Source: Dokdonella_A sp039926425
Lineage (GTDB): Bacteria > Pseudomonadota > Gammaproteobacteria > Xanthomonadales > Rhodanobacteraceae
Reading direction: 5' to 3'
NCBI RefSeq assembly: GCF_039926425.1
Contig: NZ_JBDSWZ010000059.1
Coordinates: 1 to 13,533 of the forward strand
DNA: 13,533 nucleotides
A model generated the notes under the pieces. It worked only from the letters and a program-made list of their open reading frames with translations, searched no databases and had not been told where the DNA came from. A program made the position numbers and the translations under genes. Each line of letters opens with the position of its first letter. Position 1 is the stretch's first letter. Positions 1-6,850 of this stretch are shown one piece after another.

Positions 1-940
1 GGCATTCGTTTTTCCAGCATGTCCGGGATTGAACGGCCTGTATCTTACATGGTGTCCGCCACAGCATCATCGAATCACCAAAAGATGCGACATGCCACGA
101 TTCAGCCTGGAAATGGAGGTGGTGGGCGATGAAAATCGCGCTCGGTCGAGTCCGACTGAACGAGTGGGCGGCGTTCTATTGATCCGGACGCGATGTCGAA
201 GTGGAAGGCCGGCGAAGGCGACCTGTCCAAAGTCCGGTGGACCCACCACGCCACAACAGCCGCCTGAAGAAGACCGCCGCTGCTCGCGCACGGGCATTCG
301 ACAGACACTCCTTGTCGAATGGATGGAACGCCAGCTCGCGTAACGGGAACAATCGCAAACAAGCGGGAACCTGTTTTTTTTTGCGGCAGCGTGAGCGCGC
401 TGCGATGGCTGTATCGATCACTCTGCGACGAGAGCATTGTTCCGCTGGGATGTCGACCGGAATGCGCAACGGCGTCGAGGCAAATCGTCGCGGAGCACGC
501 CTGGATCCCGAATGGCACTGCAGGCGGCAACAGCAAGCGAACGCGTCTGCTCCATCGCTCGCTGCAATGGTCGCGTCGCCGGACCTGACAGCGATCCATT
601 CAGAAATGAACTCCTACGGGTTGAACATGGAATGAAATGGGTATGCGGGGCCAATTCGATGGCGTGGCGGATCGCTTGCATGCTTGAATGGCAGATGTCT
701 TCGCTGTCGGACTGGAAAAGGACACATGGAAACGACGCACGAGGTCCATGCGGTTCGCCCACCGGCGTCGTGGCGGCCGATTTGCGGGCCAGTTGCCGTA
801 TCGCGGGTAGCCCGCCAGCCGAGTCCACATCCGGCTGTGCACGTTCCGACCGGCACGCTTCATGCAACCGGCTGGACCGACTCCGGCTCGCGCCGACGAC
901 TCGTCTGTTTCATCGCACCTGACTGCTGAAGCGATTGCGC
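1..940. other. Region without a convincing gene
   Basis: Open frames on both strands here are rich in Arg, Ser and Pro, match no family I know, and contradict each other; I see no domain in any of them. What can be pointed to: a perfect 9-bp inverted repeat at 295-321; a run of nine T at 374-382 with no convincing GC stem before it; a 7-nt direct repeat CGGGAAC at 344-350 and 364-370, exactly 20 bases apart; and two short frames with a possible ribosome-binding site (129-182, 17 codons behind GGAGG at 114-118; 726-929, 67 codons). The last part must contain the promoter of the EAL gene, but I cannot pick a clear -35/-10 pair. On the minus strand an ATG at 20-18 opens a frame running off the left edge, too short to call. 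The stretch could be intergenic DNA or a decayed gene. Confidence 0.5.
295..321. repeat. Perfect 9-bp inverted repeat
   Basis: The arms CATTCGACA (295-303) and TGTCGAATG (313-321) are exact reverse complements around a 9-nt loop. The repeat could form a hairpin or be a dyad operator. No T-run follows directly, so it is not a classical intrinsic terminator; the T-run at 374-382 is more than 50 bases away. Confidence 0.45.
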
Positions 941-2563
941 ATGTTCCGCACCGGAAAAATTCTCGTGTTCTCGACGCTGGTGGCGATCGCCGGGGTCGCC
1001 GTGCTGCTCGTTTCGATTGCGGCGCTGTTGTGGAATCAGTCGGTGACATCCGAGGAAGCGTATTCGGGCGGACTTGCGGCATCGCTCGGTCAGTCCACCG
1101 AGCGGATCATCGTCGACACGCGCGACATGTTGCAGTCGTTCGATCAGCTGACCTTCCCGCGCTGCTCGACCGAACACCTCAAGGCGCTGGAGGAAGCGGC
1201 AATTTCCCGACCGTACGTGCGCGCCATCGGTTATTGGCAGGCAAACAAGCGTCTGTGCGGCGTGGGGTTTCTCGCCCAGGGCGTCCTTAAACCGGCGCAT
1301 GCGGACCGCATCTACGACAATGGCGTCATTGCGTGGTGGCCGAGTGCGCAGACCCAGGTCGGCGACGTCCAGCTGTTCCTCATGCGCGACGGCGATCACG
1401 ACGTGGCGATCGATCCGCGCATGCTGCTCGACGGCAGCCCCATGAAGAACAGGCAGGCAGCACTGTGGGTGGAGAATCTGCGGTTGTCGGCGATTCCGTG
1501 GGATGCGACGCTGCCCGCACCCGACACGTTACCGATCGGCATCACTGTCGATCACGAACATGGCCAGGTGATTTCGCGCTACTCGCGCAATGCGATCCTG
1601 CCGATCGACATCGTCGCGCGCGAGCCGCTCGACAATTTTCTGACCCGCCACGCGCAGATGCTTGCGATCGGCACGAGTCTCGGGCTGCTGTTGCTGGTGG
1701 CGTGGATCCATCTGATGGTGCGCATTTCGCGCAGCCGCCTCGGCATGACGGCAGAGTTGCGCGAGGGCATTGCGTCTGGACAGATCTCGGTGCAATACCA
1801 GCCGGTGGTCGATCTGGCATCACGCTGCTGCGTCGGCATGGAAGCCCTTGCGCGTTGGAAACGCACAGGTGGCGATTGGGTCAGCCCGAGCATCTTCATC
1901 CCGCTCGCAGAAGACGCCGGTATCGTGCAGGACGTCACCCGCGCGGTCATGCAGATCGCCGTGCGCGACATGCAGGAAATCCTCGCCGAGTTTCCAGGAA
2001 TGAGCGTCAATCTCAATCTCGGTTCCGGCGATCTGAAGAGCGACGCGATCGGCCGCGAACTCGCGGCCACGCTGTCGCGTGCACAGTTGCCGGCGGGCAG
2101 CATCAAGCTGGAAATCACCGAGCGTGCGTTGCTCAATACGGAATTGTCGCGCTCGCTGATCCGCAACCTGCGCAGCATGGGTCATCAGGTTGCAGTAGAC
2201 GATTTCGGAACCGGCTACTCGAGCCTTTCCTACCTGCAGTCGTTTGAACTGGATTTGCTGAAAATCGACAAGTCGTTCGTCGAGGCGATCGGAACACGTG
2301 CGGCAACCAGCCACGTCGTCACGCACGTGATCGAGATGGCGCGCTCGTTGAATCTGGCAACGGTGGCCGAGGGCGTGGAGACGACGGCTCAGCGCGACTG
2401 GCTGATCGAGCATGGCGTCCTGTTCGGGCAGGGCTTTCTCTTCAGCAAGCCGCTGTGGATCGGGGACCTGCTCGACTATCTGCGCAAGAACGCGTCATCC
2501 GATTCCCGTTCTCCCAAACCTTCATCGACCTTCGACCGGGACACGACCAACCATGCGACCTGA
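941..2563 (+). CDS. CSS-motif EAL-domain c-di-GMP phosphodiesterase (PdeC-like)
   Basis: Predicted inner-membrane enzyme of 540 residues that hydrolyses cyclic di-GMP to linear pGpG. Residues 8-31 and about 240-260 are membrane segments flanking a periplasmic domain, which carries a CSS-type motif (R74-C75-S76-T77) and a second cysteine, C106. The EAL domain spans about 270-515 and looks catalytically intact: E301-A-L303, N357, E391-I-T-E394, D420-D421-F-G-T-G-Y, K441, E477-G-V-E480 and Q497. No GGDEF domain is present. In E. coli PdeC, two cysteines at similar spacing (75 and 102) form a disulfide that controls activity, so redox control of this protein is plausible inference. ATG 941 is preferred over TTG 935, six bases upstream; neither has a strong ribosome-binding site. 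The stop overlaps the next gene's start by 11 nt, indicating an operon. Confidence 0.93.
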   Translation: MFRTGKILVFSTLVAIAGVAVLLVSIAALLWNQSVTSEEAYSGGLAASLGQSTERIIVDTRDMLQSFDQLTFPRCSTEHLKALEEAAISRPYVRAIGYWQANKRLCGVGFLAQGVLKPAHADRIYDNGVIAWWPSAQTQVGDVQLFLMRDGDHDVAIDPRMLLDGSPMKNRQAALWVENLRLSAIPWDATLPAPDTLPIGITVDHEHGQVISRYSRNAILPIDIVAREPLDNFLTRHAQMLAIGTSLGLLLLVAWIHLMVRISRSRLGMTAELREGIASGQISVQYQPVVDLASRCCVGMEALARWKRTGGDWVSPSIFIPLAEDAGIVQDVTRAVMQIAVRDMQEILAEFPGMSVNLNLGSGDLKSDAIGRELAATLSRAQLPAGSIKLEITERALLNTELSRSLIRNLRSMGHQVAVDDFGTGYSSLSYLQSFELDLLKIDKSFVEAIGTRAATSHVVTHVIEMARSLNLATVAEGVETTAQRDWLIEHGVLFGQGFLFSKPLWIGDLLDYLRKNASSDSRSPKPSSTFDRDTTNHAT

Positions 2564-3287
2564 GACGCTTCGATTCATTGCAGTCGCCGGTGCAACCGCC
2601 TTCGCGCTCGCCGCGTGCTCGACGCCGACATCCAGGCCTGCTCCGCAGGCACCGATCACGCAGACGACACCGACGCCAGCCGCCAAGCCGGTCGTCAAGG
2701 CAGTTGTTTCCGCGCCCAAGGGGCCCGTTGTGATTGCACGGCGCGGATTCGAGGAAGCGAAGCGGAAGATCAAGTTCGCACTTGCGAAGAATCCCGAAGA
2801 TGCACTGCCGCCTGGCGATGTCGGTTACTACGTCGACGTTCTGCAGGGTCGCCTCAAGCAGATCGCCGGTGGACAGGTTGGTGTGGTGGTCGGCCGGCAG
2901 GGCAACAACGTCATTCTCGATGTGACATCGCGTCTCGATTTCGAGTCCGGCAATGCGCGAATCACGCCAGGCATCAGCCGTCTGCTCGCTCCGATCGTCA
3001 AGGTGCTTGCCGAATACCGGATGATGCTGGTGGCGGTGGACGCGTCGCAGGATGCGAACGGCGATGCACCGGCCAACAGTCGCCTCGCAGAACAGCGCGC
3101 ACTGGGCCTTGCCCGACATCTGGCCGACGCAGGCGTAGCGCCCGCGCGCATCGTGGTCGCCGGGTCGGCTGGCGGACGCACAGCGGCCGATCCCGCGCGC
3201 GCGGAAGCCCGCACCCACATGGAAATCCACCTCGAACCCATCGTGCGCGTTGCTTCAGAGCGCGGCACGCCGGCTTCGAATCATTAG
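2553..3287 (+). CDS. OmpA-family peptidoglycan-binding lipoprotein
   Basis: A 244-residue predicted outer-membrane lipoprotein. ATG 2553 gives a clean lipoprotein signal: positive N-terminus, hydrophobic stretch and lipobox L-A-A-C22. A Pro/Thr/Ala-rich linker (23-60) follows, as expected for a tether. The C-terminal half (about 115-228) fits the OmpA/MotB fold: a beta strand and F-x-S-G-N segment near 129-134, a helix, then D167 and R182 fifteen residues apart with N175 between, matching the diaminopimelate-binding Asp and Arg of OmpA domains. The usual G-H-T-D reads A-S-Q-D here and L-S-x-x-R-A reads L-A-E-Q-R-A, so it is a divergent member. The gene overlaps the preceding phosphodiesterase gene by 11 nt and is probably translationally coupled to it. 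Its TAG stop overlaps the stop of the convergent channel gene. Confidence 0.88.
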   Translation: MRPETLRFIAVAGATAFALAACSTPTSRPAPQAPITQTTPTPAAKPVVKAVVSAPKGPVVIARRGFEEAKRKIKFALAKNPEDALPPGDVGYYVDVLQGRLKQIAGGQVGVVVGRQGNNVILDVTSRLDFESGNARITPGISRLLAPIVKVLAEYRMMLVAVDASQDANGDAPANSRLAEQRALGLARHLADAGVAPARIVVAGSAGGRTAADPARAEARTHMEIHLEPIVRVASERGTPASNH

Positions 3288-4144
3288 ATCGCGCTTTCCT
3301 CCACCGCCCGCGACGGCTGCGTCGCATGCGTGTAGACGTGCGTGTCGCGTTGCGGAAATGGAATCGAGATGCCGACGCGGTCGAACGCTTTCTTGATCTG
3401 CTCGGTCAATTCGCATTTGGTCGCAAAGAAGTCCGCATTCGCAACGTGGCAGCGCACCCCGATGTTCACGCTGCTTTCGGCCAGCTCATAGACCAGCACG
3501 TTCGGAACAGGTTCTGCGAGTACGCGTGAGTCGGCGTGCAGGATCTCCATCACCGTCGCGCGCGCAAGATCGATGTCGTCGCCGTAGCCGATGCCGATGA
3601 TCAGCTCGATCCGCCGCATCTCGTCGGGTGTCATGTTGACGATCGAATCGGTCGTGACCAGTGAGTTCGGCAGCGTGAACGTCTGGTTGTCGGTGCCGCG
3701 CAGCCGGGTCTGGAAGATGTTGATCTCCTCCACCTTGCCACTGACCCCGTTGATCGTCACGACGTCGCCAACCTTGAACGGACGCAACGCGACCAGCATC
3801 ACGCCTGAAGCAATGTTCGACAACGAGTCCTTGAGCGCGAGACCAATGGCGAGACCGGCCGCGCCGAGCACTGCCAGCATCGAGGTCATCGGCACGCCGA
3901 GTACCTGCACGACGGCGAGCAACACGACGACCTGTAGCGCAACCTGCGCGACGCGCGCGAGGAACAACGTCGCGGTCTTTTCCATGTGCGTGCGTTGCAG
4001 CCCGCGGCCGAGCCAGTCGGCCAGCATTCCTGCGAGCTTCATGCCGATCCACAGCAACACAAGGGCGCCGAGCAGGCGCAATCCCAGACTCGTTCCAAAT
4101 TCGAGCCAACGGGCGTGCACGGGGTCGGACCACCAGTCATTCAT
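3284..4144 (-). CDS. mscS: Small-conductance mechanosensitive channel, MscS family
   Basis: A 286-residue inner-membrane channel, the same length as E. coli MscS, that should open under membrane tension and release solutes on hypo-osmotic shock. Three membrane segments are visible: about 19-41, 58-82 and the pore-lining TM3, 84-120. TM3 has the Gly/Ala packing pattern of the family (V-L-G-A-A-G-L-A-I-G-L-A-L, then a kink and S-L-S-N-I-A-S-G). The beta domain follows (R121-P-F-K-V-G-D to about 175), then the alpha/beta vestibule ending in the conserved I-P-F-P-Q segment at 261-265. The ATG at 4144 is chosen over an upstream in-frame start at 4198 because homologues begin just before TM1 and the extra 18 residues are Arg-rich. 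It converges on the lipoprotein gene with a 4-nt overlap, so no terminator lies between them. Confidence 0.95.
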   Translation of the reverse strand: MNDWWSDPVHARWLEFGTSLGLRLLGALVLLWIGMKLAGMLADWLGRGLQRTHMEKTATLFLARVAQVALQVVVLLAVVQVLGVPMTSMLAVLGAAGLAIGLALKDSLSNIASGVMLVALRPFKVGDVVTINGVSGKVEEINIFQTRLRGTDNQTFTLPNSLVTTDSIVNMTPDEMRRIELIIGIGYGDDIDLARATVMEILHADSRVLAEPVPNVLVYELAESSVNIGVRCHVANADFFATKCELTEQIKKAFDRVGISIPFPQRDTHVYTHATQPSRAVEESAI

Positions 4145-4503
4145 GGCGAGCTCTTGGCGATAACGGATGGGCCGCAAAGCATACCGCGCACCTCGCAACG
4201 CGCGCTGAGCGGCTGCAGTGACAGAGCGTGAGCGTCGACGTCGATCCTGTTCCCCGCGCGAAAGTTGAGCTCAGCCACAGGCGGTGCGGCATGCTCAACG
4301 GAACAAGCGCGCGTGATCATATGCGCGCGCAAATCAGCGCGTTCAGCGTTCGTATGCGCAGGGAACGATACGTTGGATTCGAAATGGATGGGCGGCAGCG
4401 GACGCGTCTTGATCACTGGCGCCATCCATCGTCTCGCTGTCTGGAGCGCTTTGAACGCGGATCGTTGGTTCGGGAACCGTGAACGATGATGGGAGAAACC
4501 GGT
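4145..4503. other. Divergent intergenic region
   Basis: This 359-base stretch lies between the channel gene (minus) and a secreted-protein gene (plus), so it should hold both promoters. No strong sigma70 hexamer pair stands out. Two dyads are visible: GCGCGCG/CGCGCGC around a 10-nt centre at 4307-4330, and GGTTC-GG-GAACC at 4467-4478, 12 bases upstream of the ribosome-binding site of the downstream gene. Frames crossing the region on either strand resemble no known protein. Confidence 0.5.
4307..4330. repeat. 7-bp alternating GC inverted repeat
   Basis: GCGCGCG (4307-4313) and CGCGCGC (4324-4330) flank TGATCATATG, which itself contains the palindromes TGATCA and CATATG. It could be an operator site or alternating-purine DNA with Z-forming tendency. 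A chance origin in GC-rich DNA is also possible. Confidence 0.3.
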
Positions 4504-5598
4504 ATGAATGACGCACCGCTGCAACGAACCGGCGTGGTTGCCTCCGCGAGACATTTTCCGGTCGTCTTCGCGACCGTCGCGCTTCTGATGTGTGCATCGG
4601 TGTGTGGAGCGATGAATCCTGATGCAGGCATACCCGTTGCTGACGCGTCGACATCGGTCGATTCGCTGCCGCCGTCGGCGCGCCCGGCAGGCGTTCCGGA
4701 TGGTTACCTCGTGACGCCCAATGGCTATTTCCATCCCGATTGCGTCCAGCGCGTCGGCTCGGACGAACGCGTGCTTGCGGACGGGAGCATTGCCGGCCCT
4801 GCCGGTCAGCGGCGCGCTTCGCCAGCGTGCATCCATGCGCACTTCTCCAAGGCCGGAACGGCGATCGGACCGTATGACCGTGCGCAGGTTTCCGACATCC
4901 CCGGTCAAACCGCCACAGCTGACACGCTGCCGCCAACGATCAACGGCTACACGGTGAGTGCGACGTTCGTGGTGAGCAATGCGGTGCCGAAGGTCTTTGC
5001 AGCGGACATGCTGGTGCCGACTGCACCCTCATCGGCGGGCGACCAGACCATCTACCTTTTTCCGGGTCTGGAGGATATCGAGGATGTGCAGACCATCCTG
5101 CAGCCCGTGCTCGCATGGAATGGCTTTGGCGATCACGCCTGGAGCGTGGCGTCGTGGAACTGCTGCAAGGACGGAACCACATTCCACAGCGATCCGCTGG
5201 CGGTGAGTGCAGGCGAGACGATCAATGGCGTGATGACGGGTTCGAACTGCAGCGGAGATGTCTGCACCAATTGGGCAGTCAGCTCGAAGAGAGGGGCGGA
5301 GAGCACCGTGCTCAATACGCAAAGTTATGGACAGAGATTCGACTGGGTATTCGGAGCCGCGCTTGAAGTGTATGGCGTGCAGACCTGCGAGCAGCAGCCC
5401 GCGAGCGCCTTGGTTCGGTTCACCAACGAGCGGCTGACCGGCATGAACGGAACTGCGATTGCGTTGCAGCCATGGAATGGCGCGTTTTTCGATTCGCTCT
5501 TCGGCAGCGGGTTCGATGCGCGCTACAACATCTACTGCGCATACCAGTTGAACTACGGCGACGCCGGGCGGCAGATCGTGATTCTCTGGCCCCACTAA
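4504..5598 (+). CDS. Secreted cysteine-rich protein of unknown function
   Basis: A 364-residue protein I do not recognise. ATG 4504 is preferred over 4486 and 4489 because GGGAGA (4491-4496) lies seven bases upstream of it. Residues 1-36 form a signal peptide: Arg/His at 16-17, hydrophobic 18-34, likely cleavage near V-C-G-A36. An N-terminal part (about 66-115) has a G-Y-L-V-T-P-N-G-Y-F segment and cysteines 80 and 109. The main part (about 145-364) is beta-rich, with Y-L-F-P-G-L-E (184-190), a W-S-V-A-S-W-N-C-C block (213-221), and further cysteines at 249, 254, 295 and 345. Eight mature cysteines suggest disulfides and a periplasmic or extracellular site. A carbohydrate-binding or hydrolase beta-sandwich is conceivable, but no catalytic motif is identified. 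A GC hairpin follows the stop. Confidence 0.85.
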   Translation: MNDAPLQRTGVVASARHFPVVFATVALLMCASVCGAMNPDAGIPVADASTSVDSLPPSARPAGVPDGYLVTPNGYFHPDCVQRVGSDERVLADGSIAGPAGQRRASPACIHAHFSKAGTAIGPYDRAQVSDIPGQTATADTLPPTINGYTVSATFVVSNAVPKVFAADMLVPTAPSSAGDQTIYLFPGLEDIEDVQTILQPVLAWNGFGDHAWSVASWNCCKDGTTFHSDPLAVSAGETINGVMTGSNCSGDVCTNWAVSSKRGAESTVLNTQSYGQRFDWVFGAALEVYGVQTCEQQPASALVRFTNERLTGMNGTAIALQPWNGAFFDSLFGSGFDARYNIYCAYQLNYGDAGRQIVILWPH

Positions 5599-5610
5599 TC
5601 AACCGTTGGC

Positions 5611-5634
5611 CGCGCGGCGCTGTCGGGCCGCGCG
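5611..5634 (+). terminator. GC-rich hairpin after the secreted-protein gene
   Basis: An 8-bp stem, CGCGCGGC (5611-5618) with GCCGCGCG (5627-5634), around an 8-nt loop begins 12 bases after the stop codon. No U-run follows, only CTGCTCTT, so it may be a weak or Rho-assisted terminator or a 3'-end stabiliser. Confidence 0.4.
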
Positions 5635-5687
5635 CTGCTCTTCGCCCACAGTCGCATGGCCGTTTTCATCACTCTTTGCCGTAAGTA

Positions 5688-5726
5688 TCCCCTGACGTGC
5701 CGTTTGGCGCACCGATGTCCAGGGGA
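5688..5726 (+). promoter_or_regulatory. Hairpin that would hide the ribosome-binding site of the esterase gene
   Basis: TCCCCTG (5688-5694) is exactly complementary to CAGGGGA (5720-5726), which contains the Shine-Dalgarno sequence AGGGGA of the esterase gene starting at 5732. The 25-nt loop can form a further small stem (GTGC/GCAC). If the helix forms in the mRNA, translation initiation would be occluded until it opens. The complementarity is seen directly; the regulatory role is inference. Confidence 0.35.
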
Positions 5727-5731
5727 ATGAA

Positions 5732-6742
5732 ATGATTGATCTGCAGCGCCATTGGGTTCCAAGAACTCGCGACGCCGGTATGCGCATGTTCTTTGCGATG
5801 TTTGCAACGGTCTGCGCGGCAGAGCGCGCGCAGGCGGCGTGCGACGCGATGTTTCGGAACGGATTCGAATCCGCAGCACTTGTTTCGGGCTCTGCCACCC
5901 TGCAGACCAGTGACGGAGCGACGCACACGTATTTCTATCGCATACCGGCGATGCCCGCTCCCGACTGCGGACGCCCGGTGCTGTTCTGGCTGCACGGCGA
6001 CGGCGGTTCCGGCAATGGCTACGGCAGCGGCTTCTACCCGCACACGGACGCGGATGGCGCGATCCTGGTGACGCCGAGCGGTGCAAACCACACGTGGACC
6101 CACGCGGCCGCCGATCTTCCAGGCCAGTCGCAGGATTCACAGTTCATCAGCCGGATCATCGACACGCTCGTGGCCGACGGACTTGCCGGCGAACCGGTCG
6201 ATGCCGATCGCATCTACCTCGGCGGCGAATCGCGCGGCGCCTACATGCCGTACTTCCTGCTGCAGCGGCCGTCGACGAAAATGCGCTTCGCTGCAGTGGC
6301 GGTGAACGCAGGTCTGCTCTATTGCAATACCGCCGACACGGACTGCGACGTCGACGGATCAAGCCCGCTCCACCATGACGCGGCGACGCCGATCCTGCAC
6401 CTTCACGGCACCAACGATACGTCGGTATCGCCGCCGCCGACGGCGGTGTTCCACCATCCGGTCGACTGGAACATCGACTGGCGCGTTTTCTTTCCGATGA
6501 AGCTGTGGGCAGCGCAACACGGTTGCTTCGGTGGCGACGATTCCACCGGCCAGGACAGCGGCGTGCTGCGCGAGACCTACACCGCGAATGGGCACGAGGC
6601 AAACCGCTACGACCTCACCGGGTGGGGCGATGAATGCAGCCGGTACCAGCTGATCCTCGTCACCAACGGTGGGCATGTGATCGGCAGCCAGTACGAACGC
6701 ATCTGGTCGTTCCTCAAAAGCTACAGCGGCGCGGGCGGATGA
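5732..6742 (+). CDS. Secreted PHB-depolymerase/feruloyl-esterase-like serine esterase
   Basis: A 336-residue alpha/beta hydrolase resembling the LpqC/polyhydroxybutyrate-depolymerase and CE1 esterase group. Oxyanion segment L-H88-G-D-G-G-S; nucleophile elbow G-G-E-S167-R-G; acid D229 in H-G-T-N-D; base H315 in N-G-G-H-V. An N-terminal signal (hydrophobic 19-30, A-x-A before C37) points to export. Just after the signal is D38-A-M-F-R-N-G-F-E46, like the tail of the beta-helix protein in this window. Start 5732 has AGGGGA five bases upstream; ATG 5780 would give a shorter signal with weaker initiation context. Substrate is unknown: polyester, feruloylated polysaccharide or acetyl ester are all possible. 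The gene sits 133 bases after another secreted-protein gene in the same direction and ends inside a 10-bp inverted repeat. Confidence 0.85.
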   Translation: MIDLQRHWVPRTRDAGMRMFFAMFATVCAAERAQAACDAMFRNGFESAALVSGSATLQTSDGATHTYFYRIPAMPAPDCGRPVLFWLHGDGGSGNGYGSGFYPHTDADGAILVTPSGANHTWTHAAADLPGQSQDSQFISRIIDTLVADGLAGEPVDADRIYLGGESRGAYMPYFLLQRPSTKMRFAAVAVNAGLLYCNTADTDCDVDGSSPLHHDAATPILHLHGTNDTSVSPPPTAVFHHPVDWNIDWRVFFPMKLWAAQHGCFGGDDSTGQDSGVLRETYTANGHEANRYDLTGWGDECSRYQLILVTNGGHVIGSQYERIWSFLKSYSGAGG

Positions 6743-6767
6743 GTCCGGCGATTCCGTACTCATCCGC
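6735..6767. terminator. 10-bp perfect inverted repeat over the esterase stop codon
   Basis: GCGGATGAGT (6735-6744) pairs with ACTCATCCGC (6758-6767) around a 13-nt loop that can close three more pairs (CGG/CCG). The esterase stop codon TGA (6740-6742) is within the left arm. The repeat lies between convergent genes, where a bidirectional terminator is expected, but no U-run is present on either strand. Confidence 0.5.
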
Positions 6768-6789
6768 GTGATGCAACACAGGAGTGCAC

Positions 6790-6831
6790 TCAGCCGCGTT
6801 GCTTGTCCCGCGAGGCACGCGTCGCGGCTGA
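6790..6831. terminator. Second inverted repeat between convergent genes
   Basis: TCAGCCGCG (6790-6798) and CGCGGCTGA (6823-6831) are exact 9-bp complements with a 24-nt centre. Inside, CCGCGA (6808-6813) can pair instead with TCGCGG (6822-6827). It ends 19 bases from the stop of the minus-strand beta-helix gene, so it could be the 3' hairpin of that transcript. Confidence 0.4.
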
Positions 6832-6850
6832 CATTGCTCGCGCGATGGGT

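Noticed and set aside
129..182. A 17-codon frame behind GGAGG, possible leader peptide
   Set aside because: There is no run of one amino acid codon and no terminator/antiterminator structure that would support attenuation; kept only as a remark.
374..382. T9 run as an intrinsic terminator
   Set aside because: No GC-rich stem directly precedes it; the only nearby pairing is a 5-bp A/T-rich helix (AAACA/TGTTT).
726..929. A 67-codon frame just upstream of the phosphodiesterase gene, with AAAAGGA before its ATG
   Set aside because: The ribosome-binding site is too close (3 nt), third-position GC is visibly lower than in neighbouring genes, and the product has no recognisable feature.
600..1082. 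A 160-codon minus-strand frame overlapping the start of the phosphodiesterase gene
   Set aside because: It is antisense to the signal-anchor coding region of a well-supported gene and its product is Arg/Ser/Pro-rich with no family resemblance.
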